Below, in pieces: positions 8,255-17,148 of a stretch of DNA of 37,802 nucleotides (the first letter of the stretch is position 1; each line of letters opens with the position of its first letter). The stretch spans positions 1 through 37,802 of the forward strand of contig DATLUM010000002.1 in assembly GCA_035533095.1 (NCBI GenBank), in the 5' to 3' direction. Source of the DNA: Acidimicrobiales bacterium (lineage in GTDB: Bacteria; Actinomycetota; Acidimicrobiia; Acidimicrobiales; Palsa-688). Made by a program: the position numbers and the translations under genes. Below the pieces are notes generated by a model. It had not been told where the DNA came from, did not search any database, and saw only the letters and a list, made by a program, of their open reading frames with translations.

Positions 8255-9949
8255 GTGACCGACCGTCTAGCCGCCAGCGGCGCCAAGGGCTCCGGGGCGG
8301 CGGAGGAGTCACGCCCCGCGGAGAACCAGGCACCCCGCCTTCAAACACCGTCGGCCGCGCTCGACGAAGCCCACGTGGGCAACATCGAGGGCGCGTTCGG
8401 CCAGATATCGCTCGGCGACATCGGGGAGCGCCGAACCTGGAGACAACGGCTGCTGACACTGGCCGCCATCGTCGGCCCAGGCATCATCGTCATGGTCGGC
8501 GACAATGACGCGGGCGGCGTCTCCACTTACGCGCAGGCGGGGCAGGACTTCCACACCAGCCTTCTCTGGACGCTGCTGCTGTTGATCCCCGTGCTGATCG
8601 TCAACCAGGAGATGGTCGTGCGTCTCGGCGCGGTCACCCAGGTCGGCCATGCCCGCCTGATCAACGAGCGGTTCGGCCGGGGATGGGGCTGGTTCAGTGT
8701 CGGCGACCTGTTCATATTGAACTTCCTCACCATCGTCACCGAGTTCATCGGCATCCTGCTCGCAGCCAAGTACGCGGGAATCTCCCCCTATATCGCCGTA
8801 CCAGTCGCGGCCGTGGCACTGGTGGCGATCATGGCTTCCGGCAGCTTCAGCCGTTGGGAGCGGGCGATGTTCGCTTTCATCGCGGTGAGCCTGATCCAGA
8901 TCCCGATGTTCCTGCTCTCCCACCCTCGCTGGGGCACGATCGGCCATGACTTCGTCGTGCCGAAAATCACGGGCGGCACGTCGTCCGCTTCAGTGCTTCT
9001 GATCATCGCGATCGTCGGTACCACGGTCGCCCCCTGGCAGCTCTTCTTCCAGCAGTCGAACATCGTCGACAAGCGGATCACCCCTCGGTTCATCAGCTAC
9101 GAGAGGGCGGACACGGTGATCGGGTCGGTCGTCGTCGTGATAGGGGCGGCCGCGATCATGATCACGGCGGACTGGGCGGCGCGCGGTACGCCGGCATTCG
9201 GAAAGTTCACCGACGCCGCGGGAGTGGCACGGCTGCTGTCGCAGCGCGGCAGCGGGCTAGGCACGATGTTTGCGATCCTGCTGTTCGACGCGAGCGTCAT
9301 CGGCGCCGCGGCGGTCACGCTGTCCACCAGCTACGCGTTCGGGGACGTCTTCGGGATCCGCCACTCGCTGCATCGCGGTTTCAAGGACGCCAGGCAGTTC
9401 TACCTGAGCTACATCGCGATGGTCGCGGTTGCTGCGGGGGTCGTCCTCATACCCAGCGCCCCCCTCGGCCTGATCACCGTCTCGGTGCAGGCGCTCGCAG
9501 GGCTGTTGCTGCCGTCCGCCAGCGTCTTTCTCCTTCTCTTGTGCAACGACCCGGAGGTGCTGGGCCCCTGGACGAACCCGCCCTGGCTCAACGTCCTGGC
9601 CTCGATCATCGTCGGTGTCCTTCTCGTGCTTTCAGGAACCCTCATGGCGACCACCCTCTTCCCCCACGTCGACGTGACACTCGTGCTCGTGGTGCTGGCA
9701 GCGGTGCTCGCCACGGGCGGGACCGTGGTCGCGCTCGCGCTGAAGGTGATGACCCGCCGTTCGGAGACAAGCCGCCCTACTGCCGAGTTCTCGCCCGCAG
9801 ACAGGCTGAGCTGGCGCATGCCACCCCTCACCCTCTTGAAGCCGGTTCGCTGGTCGCCGGGTTTGCGCCTCGGGATCCTTGCACTGCGGGCCTACCTCGT
9901 CTTGAGCGCTGCGCTTCTTCTGGTGAAGGCGATTCAGCTAGGGCACTGA
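8255..9949 (+). CDS. Nramp-superfamily (NRMT-like) transporter, probably magnesium
   Basis: This 564-residue protein has about eleven hydrophobic segments between residues 65 and 500 and a hydrophilic N-terminal extension of about 60 residues. The Nramp fold is recognisable in TM1 (GPGIIVMVG) and TM6 (VGTTVAPWQLFF). Classical Nramp proteins carry DPGN in TM1 and MPH in TM6 for manganese and iron. Here the corresponding residues are DAGG and APW, so the coordinating Asn, Met and His are missing while the TM1 Asp is kept. Loss of the TM6 Met is known from Nramp-related magnesium transporters (NRMTs). Together with the MgtE-type sensor encoded 3 bp upstream, this makes magnesium the likely substrate. 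That specificity is inference; the fold assignment is firm. The start is GTG. Confidence 0.85.
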   Translation: MTDRLAASGAKGSGAAEESRPAENQAPRLQTPSAALDEAHVGNIEGAFGQISLGDIGERRTWRQRLLTLAAIVGPGIIVMVGDNDAGGVSTYAQAGQDFHTSLLWTLLLLIPVLIVNQEMVVRLGAVTQVGHARLINERFGRGWGWFSVGDLFILNFLTIVTEFIGILLAAKYAGISPYIAVPVAAVALVAIMASGSFSRWERAMFAFIAVSLIQIPMFLLSHPRWGTIGHDFVVPKITGGTSSASVLLIIAIVGTTVAPWQLFFQQSNIVDKRITPRFISYERADTVIGSVVVVIGAAAIMITADWAARGTPAFGKFTDAAGVARLLSQRGSGLGTMFAILLFDASVIGAAAVTLSTSYAFGDVFGIRHSLHRGFKDARQFYLSYIAMVAVAAGVVLIPSAPLGLITVSVQALAGLLLPSASVFLLLLCNDPEVLGPWTNPPWLNVLASIIVGVLLVLSGTLMATTLFPHVDVTLVLVVLAAVLATGGTVVALALKVMTRRSETSRPTAEFSPADRLSWRMPPLTLLKPVRWSPGLRLGILALRAYLVLSAALLLVKAIQLGH

Positions 9950-10053
9950 GGCCGGCACGGGCCGCGGCGTCATGGTGGGGTCGGAACGATTGGCCTGACT
10001 GCAGTAAGGGGAATCACCGTTGGGATGGGACGCACCCGCCGCTCCGACTGCAA

Positions 10054-10320
10054 CATCTCCGGCATCAGCGCGGGAAGGCCCTGCCGGCGCTGCGGAACGC
10101 TGCAAGGGGCCTCGCCGCGGCGGGGTTGACGCCGGCCGAGATCCTCGACAACCTCAACTGGCACTTCGCCACGCTCGAGCACGGGACGCGTCGCTTGATG
10201 CGAATGGTGGAGCAGATGGCCGATGCCCCCGTCGAAAGCCTCGCCACGAGGATCATCGAGGAGCTCTGCGGGGATGCCTCCGACGATTGCTGCGTCCTGA
10301 TCTTCCGCCGCCGTCACTGA
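10054..10320 (+). pseudogene. Remnant of a SpoIIE/PP2C-type phosphatase, internally deleted
   Basis: This lies in the 487-base interval between the transporter and the acyltransferase, which otherwise shows nothing. In one frame, the sequence around 10085-10170 reads like the middle of a SpoIIE-type phosphatase domain (LRNAARGLAAAGLTPAEILD, compare the family pattern LRNALRALA-EGLSPAEVLD-LN). It then passes directly to a typical C-terminal end (DASDDCCVLIFRR, compare DDDVALLVVR) and a stop at 10318-10320. The region normally between them, with the TDG metal-binding motif, and the whole N-terminal half are missing. There is no convincing start codon or ribosome binding site. I read it as a decayed gene. 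It could also be a short expressed fragment. Confidence 0.5.
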
Positions 10321-10436
10321 ACGTCCCGGTTCGGGCCGTTCGACCCTGTCGGCAGGAAGCCCGGCCCGTGAAGATCTCCAACGTGAAAGAATGGACCGCC
10401 TCTGATCCACGCGCCCCTGGCCCGGTTGGCTGAACC

Positions 10437-12452
10437 GTGGCGCTCAGGGGGTACCTGCCCCAACTGGACGGAATCCGGGCTGCGGCCATCGCGGCGGTGG
10501 TCGCTTACCACCTCGGTTACCTGAGCGGCGGCTGGCTGGGCGTCGACGTCTTCTTCGTACTGTCGGGATACCTGATCACGTCGATACTGCTCGACGATGG
10601 AGCCCATCTGAGCCGGCTCCGGCGCTTCTGGGGACGCAGAGCCCGAAGGCTCTTCCCGGCTGTGATCGCGATGCTCCTCGTACTTTGTGCGTACTCCTGG
10701 GCCAACGGACCGGGGCTGGTTCCGGCGCAGTTGCGCTGGCCGGCACTGGCCACGGTCCTCTACGGGGCGAACTGGCAGCAGATCGCAGCAGGCAACAGCT
10801 ATTTCGCCCAATTCACGGCGCCGAGCCCCCTGTCGCACGCATGGTCTCTTTCCGTCGAGGAGCAGTACTACGTGCTCGCCCCCCTGCTGCTCGGAGCGGT
10901 ACTCCTGCTCACTAGGTCCTTGAGCAGCGAACGGCGCCGGCATTGGTTGATCGCCGTGTCGGTAGTTCTCGCGGTGTCGTCGGCGATTTGGATGGGCTTC
11001 GCCGCCGACCTTTATGGCGCGAACCGCGCTTACCTCGGCACCGACACGCGCGCCTGGGAGCTGCTGCTCGGCGGTGTCCTCGCCATGACCTGGCCGACCG
11101 GCGGGACCGCCCCGGCGCGACCGGTTGTCTGGAAGCTGCTGGCGTGGGCCGGGGCGGTAGCCGTGGTCGTTGGTGTTTGGAGGGCCGGCGGGCCTCCCAC
11201 CTGGGTGTGGAACGGCGGACTGGTCGCCATCGCCTCAGGTGCGGGGATGCTCATCGTCGGCGTGGTGAGAGCTCCCGGCACCGCTCTGTCGAGGCTCCTG
11301 AGCGCGCGACCCGTGCGCTGGCTCGGGCTGATCTCCTACAGCCTCTATCTGTGGCACTGGCCCACCATCGTGCTGATCACCCCTGACAGCTCGGGGCTGT
11401 CGGGGACATTGCTGGTCGTGGTGCGCGTGGCAGCGATGCTCGTTGCGTCGGTTGCCAGCTACTACCTGATCGAGCGACCGCTGCGGCGACTCGACTGGGC
11501 GGCCCTTGCACGACGAGCGCGCGTCCCCTCCGCCGGCTTCGCGGCTGTCGGCCTCGCCGTCACGGCTGCGTTGATCGTGGGGGCGACCGTCGGACCGCCC
11601 GTCGCCGGCTCGTCCTCCCTGCCGGCGCCCACCCCGCAGGAGATCAAGGTGCCGCTCGACCTGCCGCGAGCGTCACCCGCCGACCCGTACCGAGCTTGGA
11701 TCATCGGTGACAGCGTCATGTTCGACGGCTCACCGGGGGTAACCGCAGCTCTCCAATCGACCGGCGAGGTCTCCGTGGTCGCGAATACAGCCTTCCCCGG
11801 GTGGGGCCTGACCAGAGACCCGGCGTGGGCCTCCGACGTGCTGAGCACCACGCGGCGGTTCCGCCCGCAGATCGTGATCGGCACCTGGTCCTGGGACGAC
11901 GGGGAGGCCCAGAAGACGCCGCAGCTGTACGCGCAGCGCCTGGGCTCGGCCCTGCGCCTGCTGTTGAGCCCTGACACGGGAGTGAAGCTCGTGGTCCTAA
12001 TGGAGTTCCCACAATCCGGTCCTGATACGGCTATCCCCGATACTTCGGCACGCGCAGCCGACTGGTTGCAGCGAACGGAGGCACAGGGCGCGTGGAACGG
12101 GGTGGCGGAGGCGGTGGTCAAGGAGTTCCCGCGGCACGCGGTGTACCTGACGACCGACCAATTGTTCGCGCCGGGCGGTCGTTTTTACACCTGGTTCCGT
12201 ACCTCCGGCGGCGGCTGGCTGCGGGCGCGCAAGCTGGACAACGCTCACTTCTGCCCTTATGGAGCAGCGCAGTGGGGAGCCCTACTCACCGCCGACCTGA
12301 CTCCCGCGCTGCACCTGCCGACGATGAAGGCTGGGTGGGAACTGGGGCCTTGGACCCGCGACCACCGCTACAACGATCCCCCGGGGGCCTGCCCGGACAA
12401 CCAGCCTCCCCCCGGGTACAGCGGGGTGGCCGTCCCTGGCCGTGTTGGATGA
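10437..12452 (+). CDS. Acyltransferase-3 (OafA/YrhL type) with C-terminal SGNH domain
   Basis: A 671-residue integral membrane O-acyltransferase. The N-terminal 375 residues contain about ten hydrophobic segments and start with the family signature YLPQLDGIRA, followed by YHLGYLSGGWLGVDVFFVLS and the membrane catalytic motif region SYSLYLWHWP near residue 300. A periplasmic-side SGNH hydrolase-like domain covers about residues 415-650, with block I as IIGDSVMF and a late DNAHFCPYG block that would supply Asp and His. Such OafA-like fusions transfer acetyl or other acyl groups to cell-surface glycans or glycolipids; the acceptor here is unknown. GTG at 10437 is chosen because the family signature starts within ten residues of it. 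No transport or glycosyltransferase genes lie beside it to indicate the target. Confidence 0.9.
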   Translation: MALRGYLPQLDGIRAAAIAAVVAYHLGYLSGGWLGVDVFFVLSGYLITSILLDDGAHLSRLRRFWGRRARRLFPAVIAMLLVLCAYSWANGPGLVPAQLRWPALATVLYGANWQQIAAGNSYFAQFTAPSPLSHAWSLSVEEQYYVLAPLLLGAVLLLTRSLSSERRRHWLIAVSVVLAVSSAIWMGFAADLYGANRAYLGTDTRAWELLLGGVLAMTWPTGGTAPARPVVWKLLAWAGAVAVVVGVWRAGGPPTWVWNGGLVAIASGAGMLIVGVVRAPGTALSRLLSARPVRWLGLISYSLYLWHWPTIVLITPDSSGLSGTLLVVVRVAAMLVASVASYYLIERPLRRLDWAALARRARVPSAGFAAVGLAVTAALIVGATVGPPVAGSSSLPAPTPQEIKVPLDLPRASPADPYRAWIIGDSVMFDGSPGVTAALQSTGEVSVVANTAFPGWGLTRDPAWASDVLSTTRRFRPQIVIGTWSWDDGEAQKTPQLYAQRLGSALRLLLSPDTGVKLVVLMEFPQSGPDTAIPDTSARAADWLQRTEAQGAWNGVAEAVVKEFPRHAVYLTTDQLFAPGGRFYTWFRTSGGGWLRARKLDNAHFCPYGAAQWGALLTADLTPALHLPTMKAGWELGPWTRDHRYNDPPGACPDNQPPPGYSGVAVPGRVG

Positions 12453-12497
12453 GAACTCACCGTGACCGTTGGCGTCGCGCGCGAGGACGAACGGCCC

Positions 12498-12528
12498 TTG
12501 GGGGGTGCCGTGCCGATGCCCGTAGGAT
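12498..12528 (+). promoter_or_regulatory. Candidate promoter for the thiol-disulfide genes
   Basis: TTGGGG at 12498-12503 and TAGGAT at 12523-12528 are separated by 19 bp. This would give a 5' leader of about 60 nt before the ATG at 12596, which has its own AGGAG. Confidence 0.4.
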
Positions 12529-12595
12529 GCGCCGTTGAACCGCCCGTCGGGCTGGCGAGATCCGGCGGTCCCCCGAAGTGGCAGGAGTGCCTTGG

Positions 12596-13570
12596 ATGAA
12601 CAGCCCCTCGAAGCCGTCGCCCAGCCGAGAGGGCTCCTCCCCGGTCCCACCCCGGGCCGGGCAGAAGAGTCGTCAGCAAGGCCGTCGGCCTGGTAGCTCG
12701 GCAGGGCAGGGGCGCCGCGCCCGCCAGTCCACCCTGCGCCGACGGCGCAACATCATGGCAGCGATGGCTGTGGCAGCCGTGGTCATCGTGGTGGCCGTTG
12801 TCGTGGCGGTGGGCCTCAGTTCGTCGTCGTCGCAGAAGGCTGCGCCGCGCGTGCCGCTGACCGCCTCTCAGGAAGCGCACCTCACCGGAGTCCCGTTGTC
12901 AACCCTGGTGGCGGCATCGGACACGAGCGCGGCATCACATCTCATTCCGGCCTACCAGATCAACGCCCCGGCCTACACGTCGGGCGGCAAGCCCCAGATC
13001 CTGTACATCGGCGCCGAGTTCTGCCCGATCTGCGCCACCGAGCGCTGGCCCATGGTGGTCGCTCTCTCCCAGTTCGGCACGTTCTCCCACCTGTCGCAAA
13101 GTCGCTCTGCGGTGCGTGACGGAAACCTCGCCACCTTGAGCTTCTACGGCTCGAGCTACACGAGCCAGTACCTCACCTTCACGGCGGTCGAAACGCTGAC
13201 CAATGTCCCCAAAGGGAACTCGTACGAGCCGCTTCAAACCCCGACACCCGACCAGGTCCGACTCTGGACCGGGGTGCTCGGCAGCGAGTCGTACCCCTTC
13301 ATCTACGCAGGCGGCAAATACGTCCTCGACACCTACCAGTACCCGGCCACCGTCATCGAGGGTAGAGACTTCGCTCAGATCGCCGGCGCGGTCGGCGACA
13401 ACTCCACAACAGTGGGCGCGTCGATAGACGCCTCGGCCGCGGCGCTGGTCAAATACATCTGTGGCATCACAGGCCAGCGGCCGGCCGCCACCTGCCAGGC
13501 CGTGGCCGCCGTCAAGGCCCCCGTCACCAACGTGGCCCAGAGCGGACCGTCGTCCTCAGCCAATGACTAG
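12596..13570 (+). CDS. Membrane-anchored thioredoxin-like DUF929 protein
   Basis: This 324-residue protein has a strongly basic N-terminus, one membrane anchor at about residues 53-73, and an extracytoplasmic domain. The motif CPICATERW gives a CxxC pair (Cys143, Cys146) after a strand (QILYIGAEF), the thioredoxin-fold arrangement of DUF929. Two further Cys lie near the C-terminus. The next gene overlaps by 8 bp and encodes a VKOR membrane oxidoreductase, so the pair probably catalyses disulfide formation outside the cytoplasm, with VKOR re-oxidising this protein. ATG at 12596 is preferred over GTG at 12578 because AGGAG at 12583-12587 is correctly spaced only for the ATG. The redox role comes from the motif and the neighbour. 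Confidence 0.85.
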   Translation: MNSPSKPSPSREGSSPVPPRAGQKSRQQGRRPGSSAGQGRRARQSTLRRRRNIMAAMAVAAVVIVVAVVVAVGLSSSSSQKAAPRVPLTASQEAHLTGVPLSTLVAASDTSAASHLIPAYQINAPAYTSGGKPQILYIGAEFCPICATERWPMVVALSQFGTFSHLSQSRSAVRDGNLATLSFYGSSYTSQYLTFTAVETLTNVPKGNSYEPLQTPTPDQVRLWTGVLGSESYPFIYAGGKYVLDTYQYPATVIEGRDFAQIAGAVGDNSTTVGASIDASAAALVKYICGITGQRPAATCQAVAAVKAPVTNVAQSGPSSSAND

Positions 13571-14078
13571 GACCATGAGCGGCACCACCGAGACCCAGTC
13601 GAAAAGCGCTGAGTACAACCGCCTCCCCCGCTGGCCGGCCATCGGCGGACTTACCCTCTCCTTTCTCGGCTTCGGTATCGCCGCCTACCTGACCTACGAG
13701 CACTACACGGCGTCCACGTCGCTCACCTGCCCGGCGGCGGGCGGCATGGTCAACTGCCTCAAGGTGACGACGAGCGGATACTCCGAAATCAGCGGCGTTC
13801 CGGTAGCCGTGCTCGGCTTGATCTTCTTCGCTGTCATGTCTGTGCTGCAGTCACCCCGCGCGTGGAACAGCCATTGGCCCGCGCTGCGGGTGGGGCGCGT
13901 TGTCTGGTCCCTCGTAGGCGTGGGAACGGCGGTGTGGCTGATCTACGCGGAGCTTTTCAAGCTCGACGCGATCTGCGAGTGGTGCACCGCGGTTCACGCC
14001 GTCTCCGTTCTCTTATTCGGCTTGACCGTATTCGGCACGGCGGTAACCGCCGAGGAACCCGAGCCAGAGCCGGCGTAG
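13563..14078 (+). CDS. Vitamin K epoxide reductase (VKOR) family protein
   Basis: A 171-residue integral membrane protein with four to five hydrophobic helices. The VKOR active-site pair is CEWC (Cys138, Cys141), and the loop pair Cys56 and Cys65 (TCP...NC) is also present, as required for electron relay from a thioredoxin-like partner to quinone. Unlike many bacterial VKORs it has no fused thioredoxin domain. That function is probably supplied by the overlapping upstream DUF929 gene. The start is uncertain: ATG at 13563 overlaps the upstream stop codon and implies coupled translation, while ATG at 13575 is four codons further in. The C-terminus is short and acidic. Confidence 0.88.
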   Translation: MTRTMSGTTETQSKSAEYNRLPRWPAIGGLTLSFLGFGIAAYLTYEHYTASTSLTCPAAGGMVNCLKVTTSGYSEISGVPVAVLGLIFFAVMSVLQSPRAWNSHWPALRVGRVVWSLVGVGTAVWLIYAELFKLDAICEWCTAVHAVSVLLFGLTVFGTAVTAEEPEPEPA

Positions 14079-14144
14079 ATGGAGCCAATGAGCGGCGAAC
14101 CCTTCGTCATCGAGATGCGCGCCGCGGAGGTGCGCCTCGCATGA
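14079..14144 (+). other. 21-codon ORF linking the VKOR gene and the next small gene
   Basis: An ATG follows the VKOR stop codon directly (TAGATG), and the frame ends in a TGA that overlaps the next ATG by 4 bp. The peptide would be 21 residues and begins MEPMSGEPF. The packing suggests a coupled small ORF or translational relay. It could equally be spacer sequence; there is no independent evidence of expression. Confidence 0.3.
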
Positions 14145-14428
14145 GCGCGCAACCGGATGTCAAAGTCAGCCAGGAGAGCGAGGGCGGTTACCGGGTCGAG
14201 GTTCGAGGCTCCGGTGCGACGACCAGCCACGTCGTGAGTGTGCCGGCGGGTTTCGCCACCGAGCTGGGTTGGGGCAGAAAGTCGGAAGCCGAGTTGGTGA
14301 GGGAATCGTTCGCGTTCCTACTCGAGCGCGAACCACCGTCGTCGATACTGCGCAGCTTCAGCTTGGACGTGATCGGGCGCTACTTCCCCGAGTACCCGGC
14401 GGAAATCGCCAGCCGACTGCCTAGATAA
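14141..14428 (+). CDS. Small conserved-looking protein of unknown function
   Basis: This soluble 95-residue protein has no Cys. Residues 5-35 look like beta strands (GGYRVEVRG, SHVVSVPAGFA), and the C-terminal half has helices and the sequence SLDVIGRYFPEYPAEIA. I do not recognise a named family, although this type of short protein with an RYFPEY ending seems familiar from actinobacterial genomes. It is the last gene of the DUF929-VKOR run and is linked to it by a 21-codon ORF with a 4-bp overlap. The link to disulfide chemistry is positional only. The ATG at 14141 was chosen because the composition upstream in this frame belongs to the VKOR gene. Confidence 0.65.
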   Translation: MSAQPDVKVSQESEGGYRVEVRGSGATTSHVVSVPAGFATELGWGRKSEAELVRESFAFLLEREPPSSILRSFSLDVIGRYFPEYPAEIASRLPR

Positions 14429-14539
14429 CCCCTGGGCGCGTTACGGCCCTTCGACGCCGCAAGGCGAAAAATGGCTCAGCATCCCGCGGACATTTCGCGG
14501 ACACTCGGATTCTGAGAGGTGCAAGAGTCCTGCAGGGCC

Positions 14540-15970
14540 CTATATGTCGTAGTAGAGCATGAACTCCCAGGGATGCGGCCGCAGGCGGACCGGGTCGATC
14601 TCGTGCTCGCGCTTGTAGGCGACCCACGTCTCGATGAGGTCGTCGGTGAAGACACCGCCGGCGCGGAGGAAGTCGTTGTCGGCTTCGAGAGCGCGGAGTG
14701 ATTCCTCGAGAGAACCGGGAACGGTAGGAACCTGCGCAAGCTCCTCCGGGGGCAGGTCGTAGAGGTCCTTGTCCATTGGGTCGGGTGGCTCGATCTTGTT
14801 GAGCACGCCGTCGAGCCCGGCCATGAGTATCGCCGAGAACGCGAGGTACGGGTTGCACGACGGGTCGGGGCAGCGGAACTCGACGCGCTTGGCTTTAGGG
14901 CTCTTCGAGTACAGAGGGATGCGGCACGCGGCGGAGCGGTTGCGCTGGCTGTAGACCAGGTTGACCGGCGCCTCGTACCCGGGAACGAGGCGCTTGTAGC
15001 TGTTCGTGGTCGGTGCTGCGAATGCGAGGATGGCCGGAGCGTGGGCGAGGAGGCCGCCGATGTACCAGCGCCCGAGATCGGAAAGGCCCGCGTATCCGAG
15101 CTCCGAATAGAACAGCGGATCGCCGCCTTTCCACAGCGACGAGTGCACGTGCATCCCCGACCCGTTGTCGGCGAAGATCGGCTTGGGCATGAACGTGGCC
15201 GACAGCCCGTGAGCGCGGGCGACGCTCTTCACCACGTACTTGTACAGCATCAGCTTGTCCGCCATCGCCGACAGCGTGTCGAAGCGCATGTCTATCTCGG
15301 CTTGGCCGGCGGTCCCGACCTCATGGTGCTGGATCTCGATCTCGATCCCCAGTTGCTCCATGGTGAGGATCATCTCCGAGCGGAGGTCCTGGAAGTGGTC
15401 CATCGGCGGGACCGGGAAGTACCCCTCCTTGTATCGCGGCTTGAAGCCGAGGTTGGGCCCCTCGTCCTTGCCTGAGTTCCAGATCCCCTCGACGGAGTCG
15501 ATGTGGTAGTAGCCCTCGTGAGAGTTCTGGTCGAAGCGAATGTCGTCGAAGATGAAGAACTCCGCCTCGGGTCCGAAGTAGGCGGTGTCGGCCACACCTG
15601 TGGAGACGAGATAGTCCTCGGCCTTCTTCGCGACATAGCGGGGGTCGCGCGAGTACGACTCGCCGGTGACCGGATCCCGCACGAAACAGTTGAGGTTCAG
15701 CGTCTTGTGCTGTCGGAACGGGTCGATGACCGCGGTGTCCGGATCGGGGACCAGGAGCATGTCGGACTCCTGGATCTCCTGGAACCCGCGGATCGAAGAG
15801 CCGTCGAAGCCGGAGCCCTCCTCGAAGCTGTCGATGGTCAGCTCGTGCGCTGGCAACGAGTAGTGCTGCATCAGGCCCGGGAGGTCGGAGAAGCGGTAGT
15901 CGACGATCTCGATCCCCTCTGCCTGCACCAGGCTCAGGACCTCTTCCGGCGTGCGCTTGGCAAAGCCCAT
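14540..15970 (-). CDS. glnA: Glutamine synthetase type I
   Basis: This 476-residue enzyme catalyses ATP-dependent ligation of ammonia to glutamate and forms a dodecamer in the cytoplasm. The length and motifs are those of classic GSI: the N-terminal latch [17 protein letters not shown], the metal-binding [21 protein letters not shown] near residue 270, and the C-terminal adenylylation segment DLYDLPPEE with Tyr404. The conserved Tyr suggests control by adenylylation, if a GlnE enzyme exists elsewhere. It is read in the same direction as the type II synthetase upstream, separated from it by 93 bp that contain a strong inverted repeat, so it probably has its own promoter. It is the only one of the three synthetases here with a recognisable adenylylation site. 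Confidence 0.97.
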   Translation of the reverse strand: MGFAKRTPEEVLSLVQAEGIEIVDYRFSDLPGLMQHYSLPAHELTIDSFEEGSGFDGSSIRGFQEIQESDMLLVPDPDTAVIDPFRQHKTLNLNCFVRDPVTGESYSRDPRYVAKKAEDYLVSTGVADTAYFGPEAEFFIFDDIRFDQNSHEGYYHIDSVEGIWNSGKDEGPNLGFKPRYKEGYFPVPPMDHFQDLRSEMILTMEQLGIEIEIQHHEVGTAGQAEIDMRFDTLSAMADKLMLYKYVVKSVARAHGLSATFMPKPIFADNGSGMHVHSSLWKGGDPLFYSELGYAGLSDLGRWYIGGLLAHAPAILAFAAPTTNSYKRLVPGYEAPVNLVYSQRNRSAACRIPLYSKSPKAKRVEFRCPDPSCNPYLAFSAILMAGLDGVLNKIEPPDPMDKDLYDLPPEELAQVPTVPGSLEESLRALEADNDFLRAGGVFTDDLIETWVAYKREHEIDPVRLRPHPWEFMLYYDI

Positions 15971-15991
15971 CGGAACAACCCCCGATATTCG

Positions 15992-16022
15992 GAACCGGCG
16001 CGGCCCTCGCCGGCGCCGGTTC
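15992..16022 (-). terminator. Inverted repeat between glnII and glnA
   Basis: Perfect 10-bp arms GAACCGGCGC and GCGCCGGTTC flank an 11-nt loop, 42 bp past the glnII stop and 22 bp before the glnA start. There is no U-tract, so it may be a rho-independent-like terminator, an attenuator or an RNA stability element. Confidence 0.45.
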
Positions 16023-16063
16023 GAAGTCTTGCAGACCGGGTGGGCTGGGCGCGCCGGCGCCGG

Positions 16064-17074
16064 CTAGACCAGCGCGGAGCAGCAGGTGTTGACGATGAGC
16101 CGGGTGACCATATAGGGGTCCATGTTGGCGTTGGGCCGGCGGTCCTCGATGTAGCCCTTGCCGTCCTTCTCCACCTGCCACGGGATGCGCACCGAGGCGC
16201 CGCGGTCGGAGACGCCGTAGGTGAACTCGCTGTAGTGCGCCGTCTCGTGATGGCCGGTGAGGCGGTCCTCGATGCCGTGGCCGTAGGCGGCGATGTGCTC
16301 CTCGGCGTTCTGACCGAGGGCCTCGGCGGCGGTGATCACCGCTTCATAGGACTCGCGCATCTTCTTGGTAGAGAAGTTGGTGTGGCACCCGGCGCCGTTC
16401 CAGTCGCCGCGTACGGGCTTGGGGTCGAGGGTGGCGGAGATCCCGAAGTTCTCCCCGAGGCGGTGGAGCAGCCAGCGAGCCACCCAAAGCTGGTCGGAGA
16501 CCTCCAGCGGGCCGAGGGGCCCCACCTGGAACTCCCACTGGCCGGGCATGACCTCGGCGTTGATGCCCGAAAGGCTCAGGCCGGCGCTGATGCAGGCGTC
16601 CAGATGAGCCTCCACGAGGGGCCGGCCGTAGATGTCGTCCGAGCCCACGCCGCAGTAGTACGGCCCCTGGGGGGCCGGGTAGCCCGTGTGATCCGGGAAC
16701 CCGAGGGGGCGGCTGCCCTTGAAGAGGGTGTACTCCTGCTCGATCCCGAACAGGGGCTCCTGGTCGCCGTACTTGTCGACGACCGAGGCGAGCGCCGAGC
16801 GGGTGTTGGTCGGGTGGGGCGTGAAATCGGTCAGCAGAACCTCGCAGAGGACGAGCAGGTCGTCGCCTCCGCGGATCGGGTCCGGGCAGGCGAAGACCGG
16901 CTTGAGCACGCAATCCGACGCCTTGCCCGGCGCCTGGTTGGTGCTGGACCCGTCGAAACCCCAGATCGGGAGGTCCGCCGCGGCGCCACCCTTGTCGAGG
17001 ATCTTGGTCTTCGAGCGCAGGAGGGCGGTCGGCTCGGTGCCGTCGATCCAGATGTACTCGGCCTTGATGGTCAC
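16064..17074 (-). CDS. glnII: Glutamine synthetase type II (eukaryote-like)
   Basis: This 336-residue protein is the size of GSII, much shorter than GSI. It begins TIKAEYIWIDG and carries the GSII motifs LPIWGFDGSST, GIEQEYTLF, NAEVMPGQWEFQVGP and NGAGCHTNFSTKKMR. GSII enzymes are known from Streptomyces, Frankia and rhizobia, where they are often induced under nitrogen limitation. GTG at 17074 is chosen because AGGAG lies 7 nt upstream and the family N-terminus starts there. It is divergent from the GlnA2-type gene, with 176 bp between the start codons. That region holds a candidate GlnR operator (17149-17187), about 75-113 bp upstream of this start, a sensible place for activation. Confidence 0.96.
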   Translation of the reverse strand: MTIKAEYIWIDGTEPTALLRSKTKILDKGGAAADLPIWGFDGSSTNQAPGKASDCVLKPVFACPDPIRGGDDLLVLCEVLLTDFTPHPTNTRSALASVVDKYGDQEPLFGIEQEYTLFKGSRPLGFPDHTGYPAPQGPYYCGVGSDDIYGRPLVEAHLDACISAGLSLSGINAEVMPGQWEFQVGPLGPLEVSDQLWVARWLLHRLGENFGISATLDPKPVRGDWNGAGCHTNFSTKKMRESYEAVITAAEALGQNAEEHIAAYGHGIEDRLTGHHETAHYSEFTYGVSDRGASVRIPWQVEKDGKGYIEDRRPNANMDPYMVTRLIVNTCCSALV

Positions 17075-17148
17075 GTGCTTGCTCCTAATGCTCCCTGTAG
17101 CCCCTTGCCGGGTCGTGTTCTGACGGGCCGTCATTGTGCCACGGCTGT

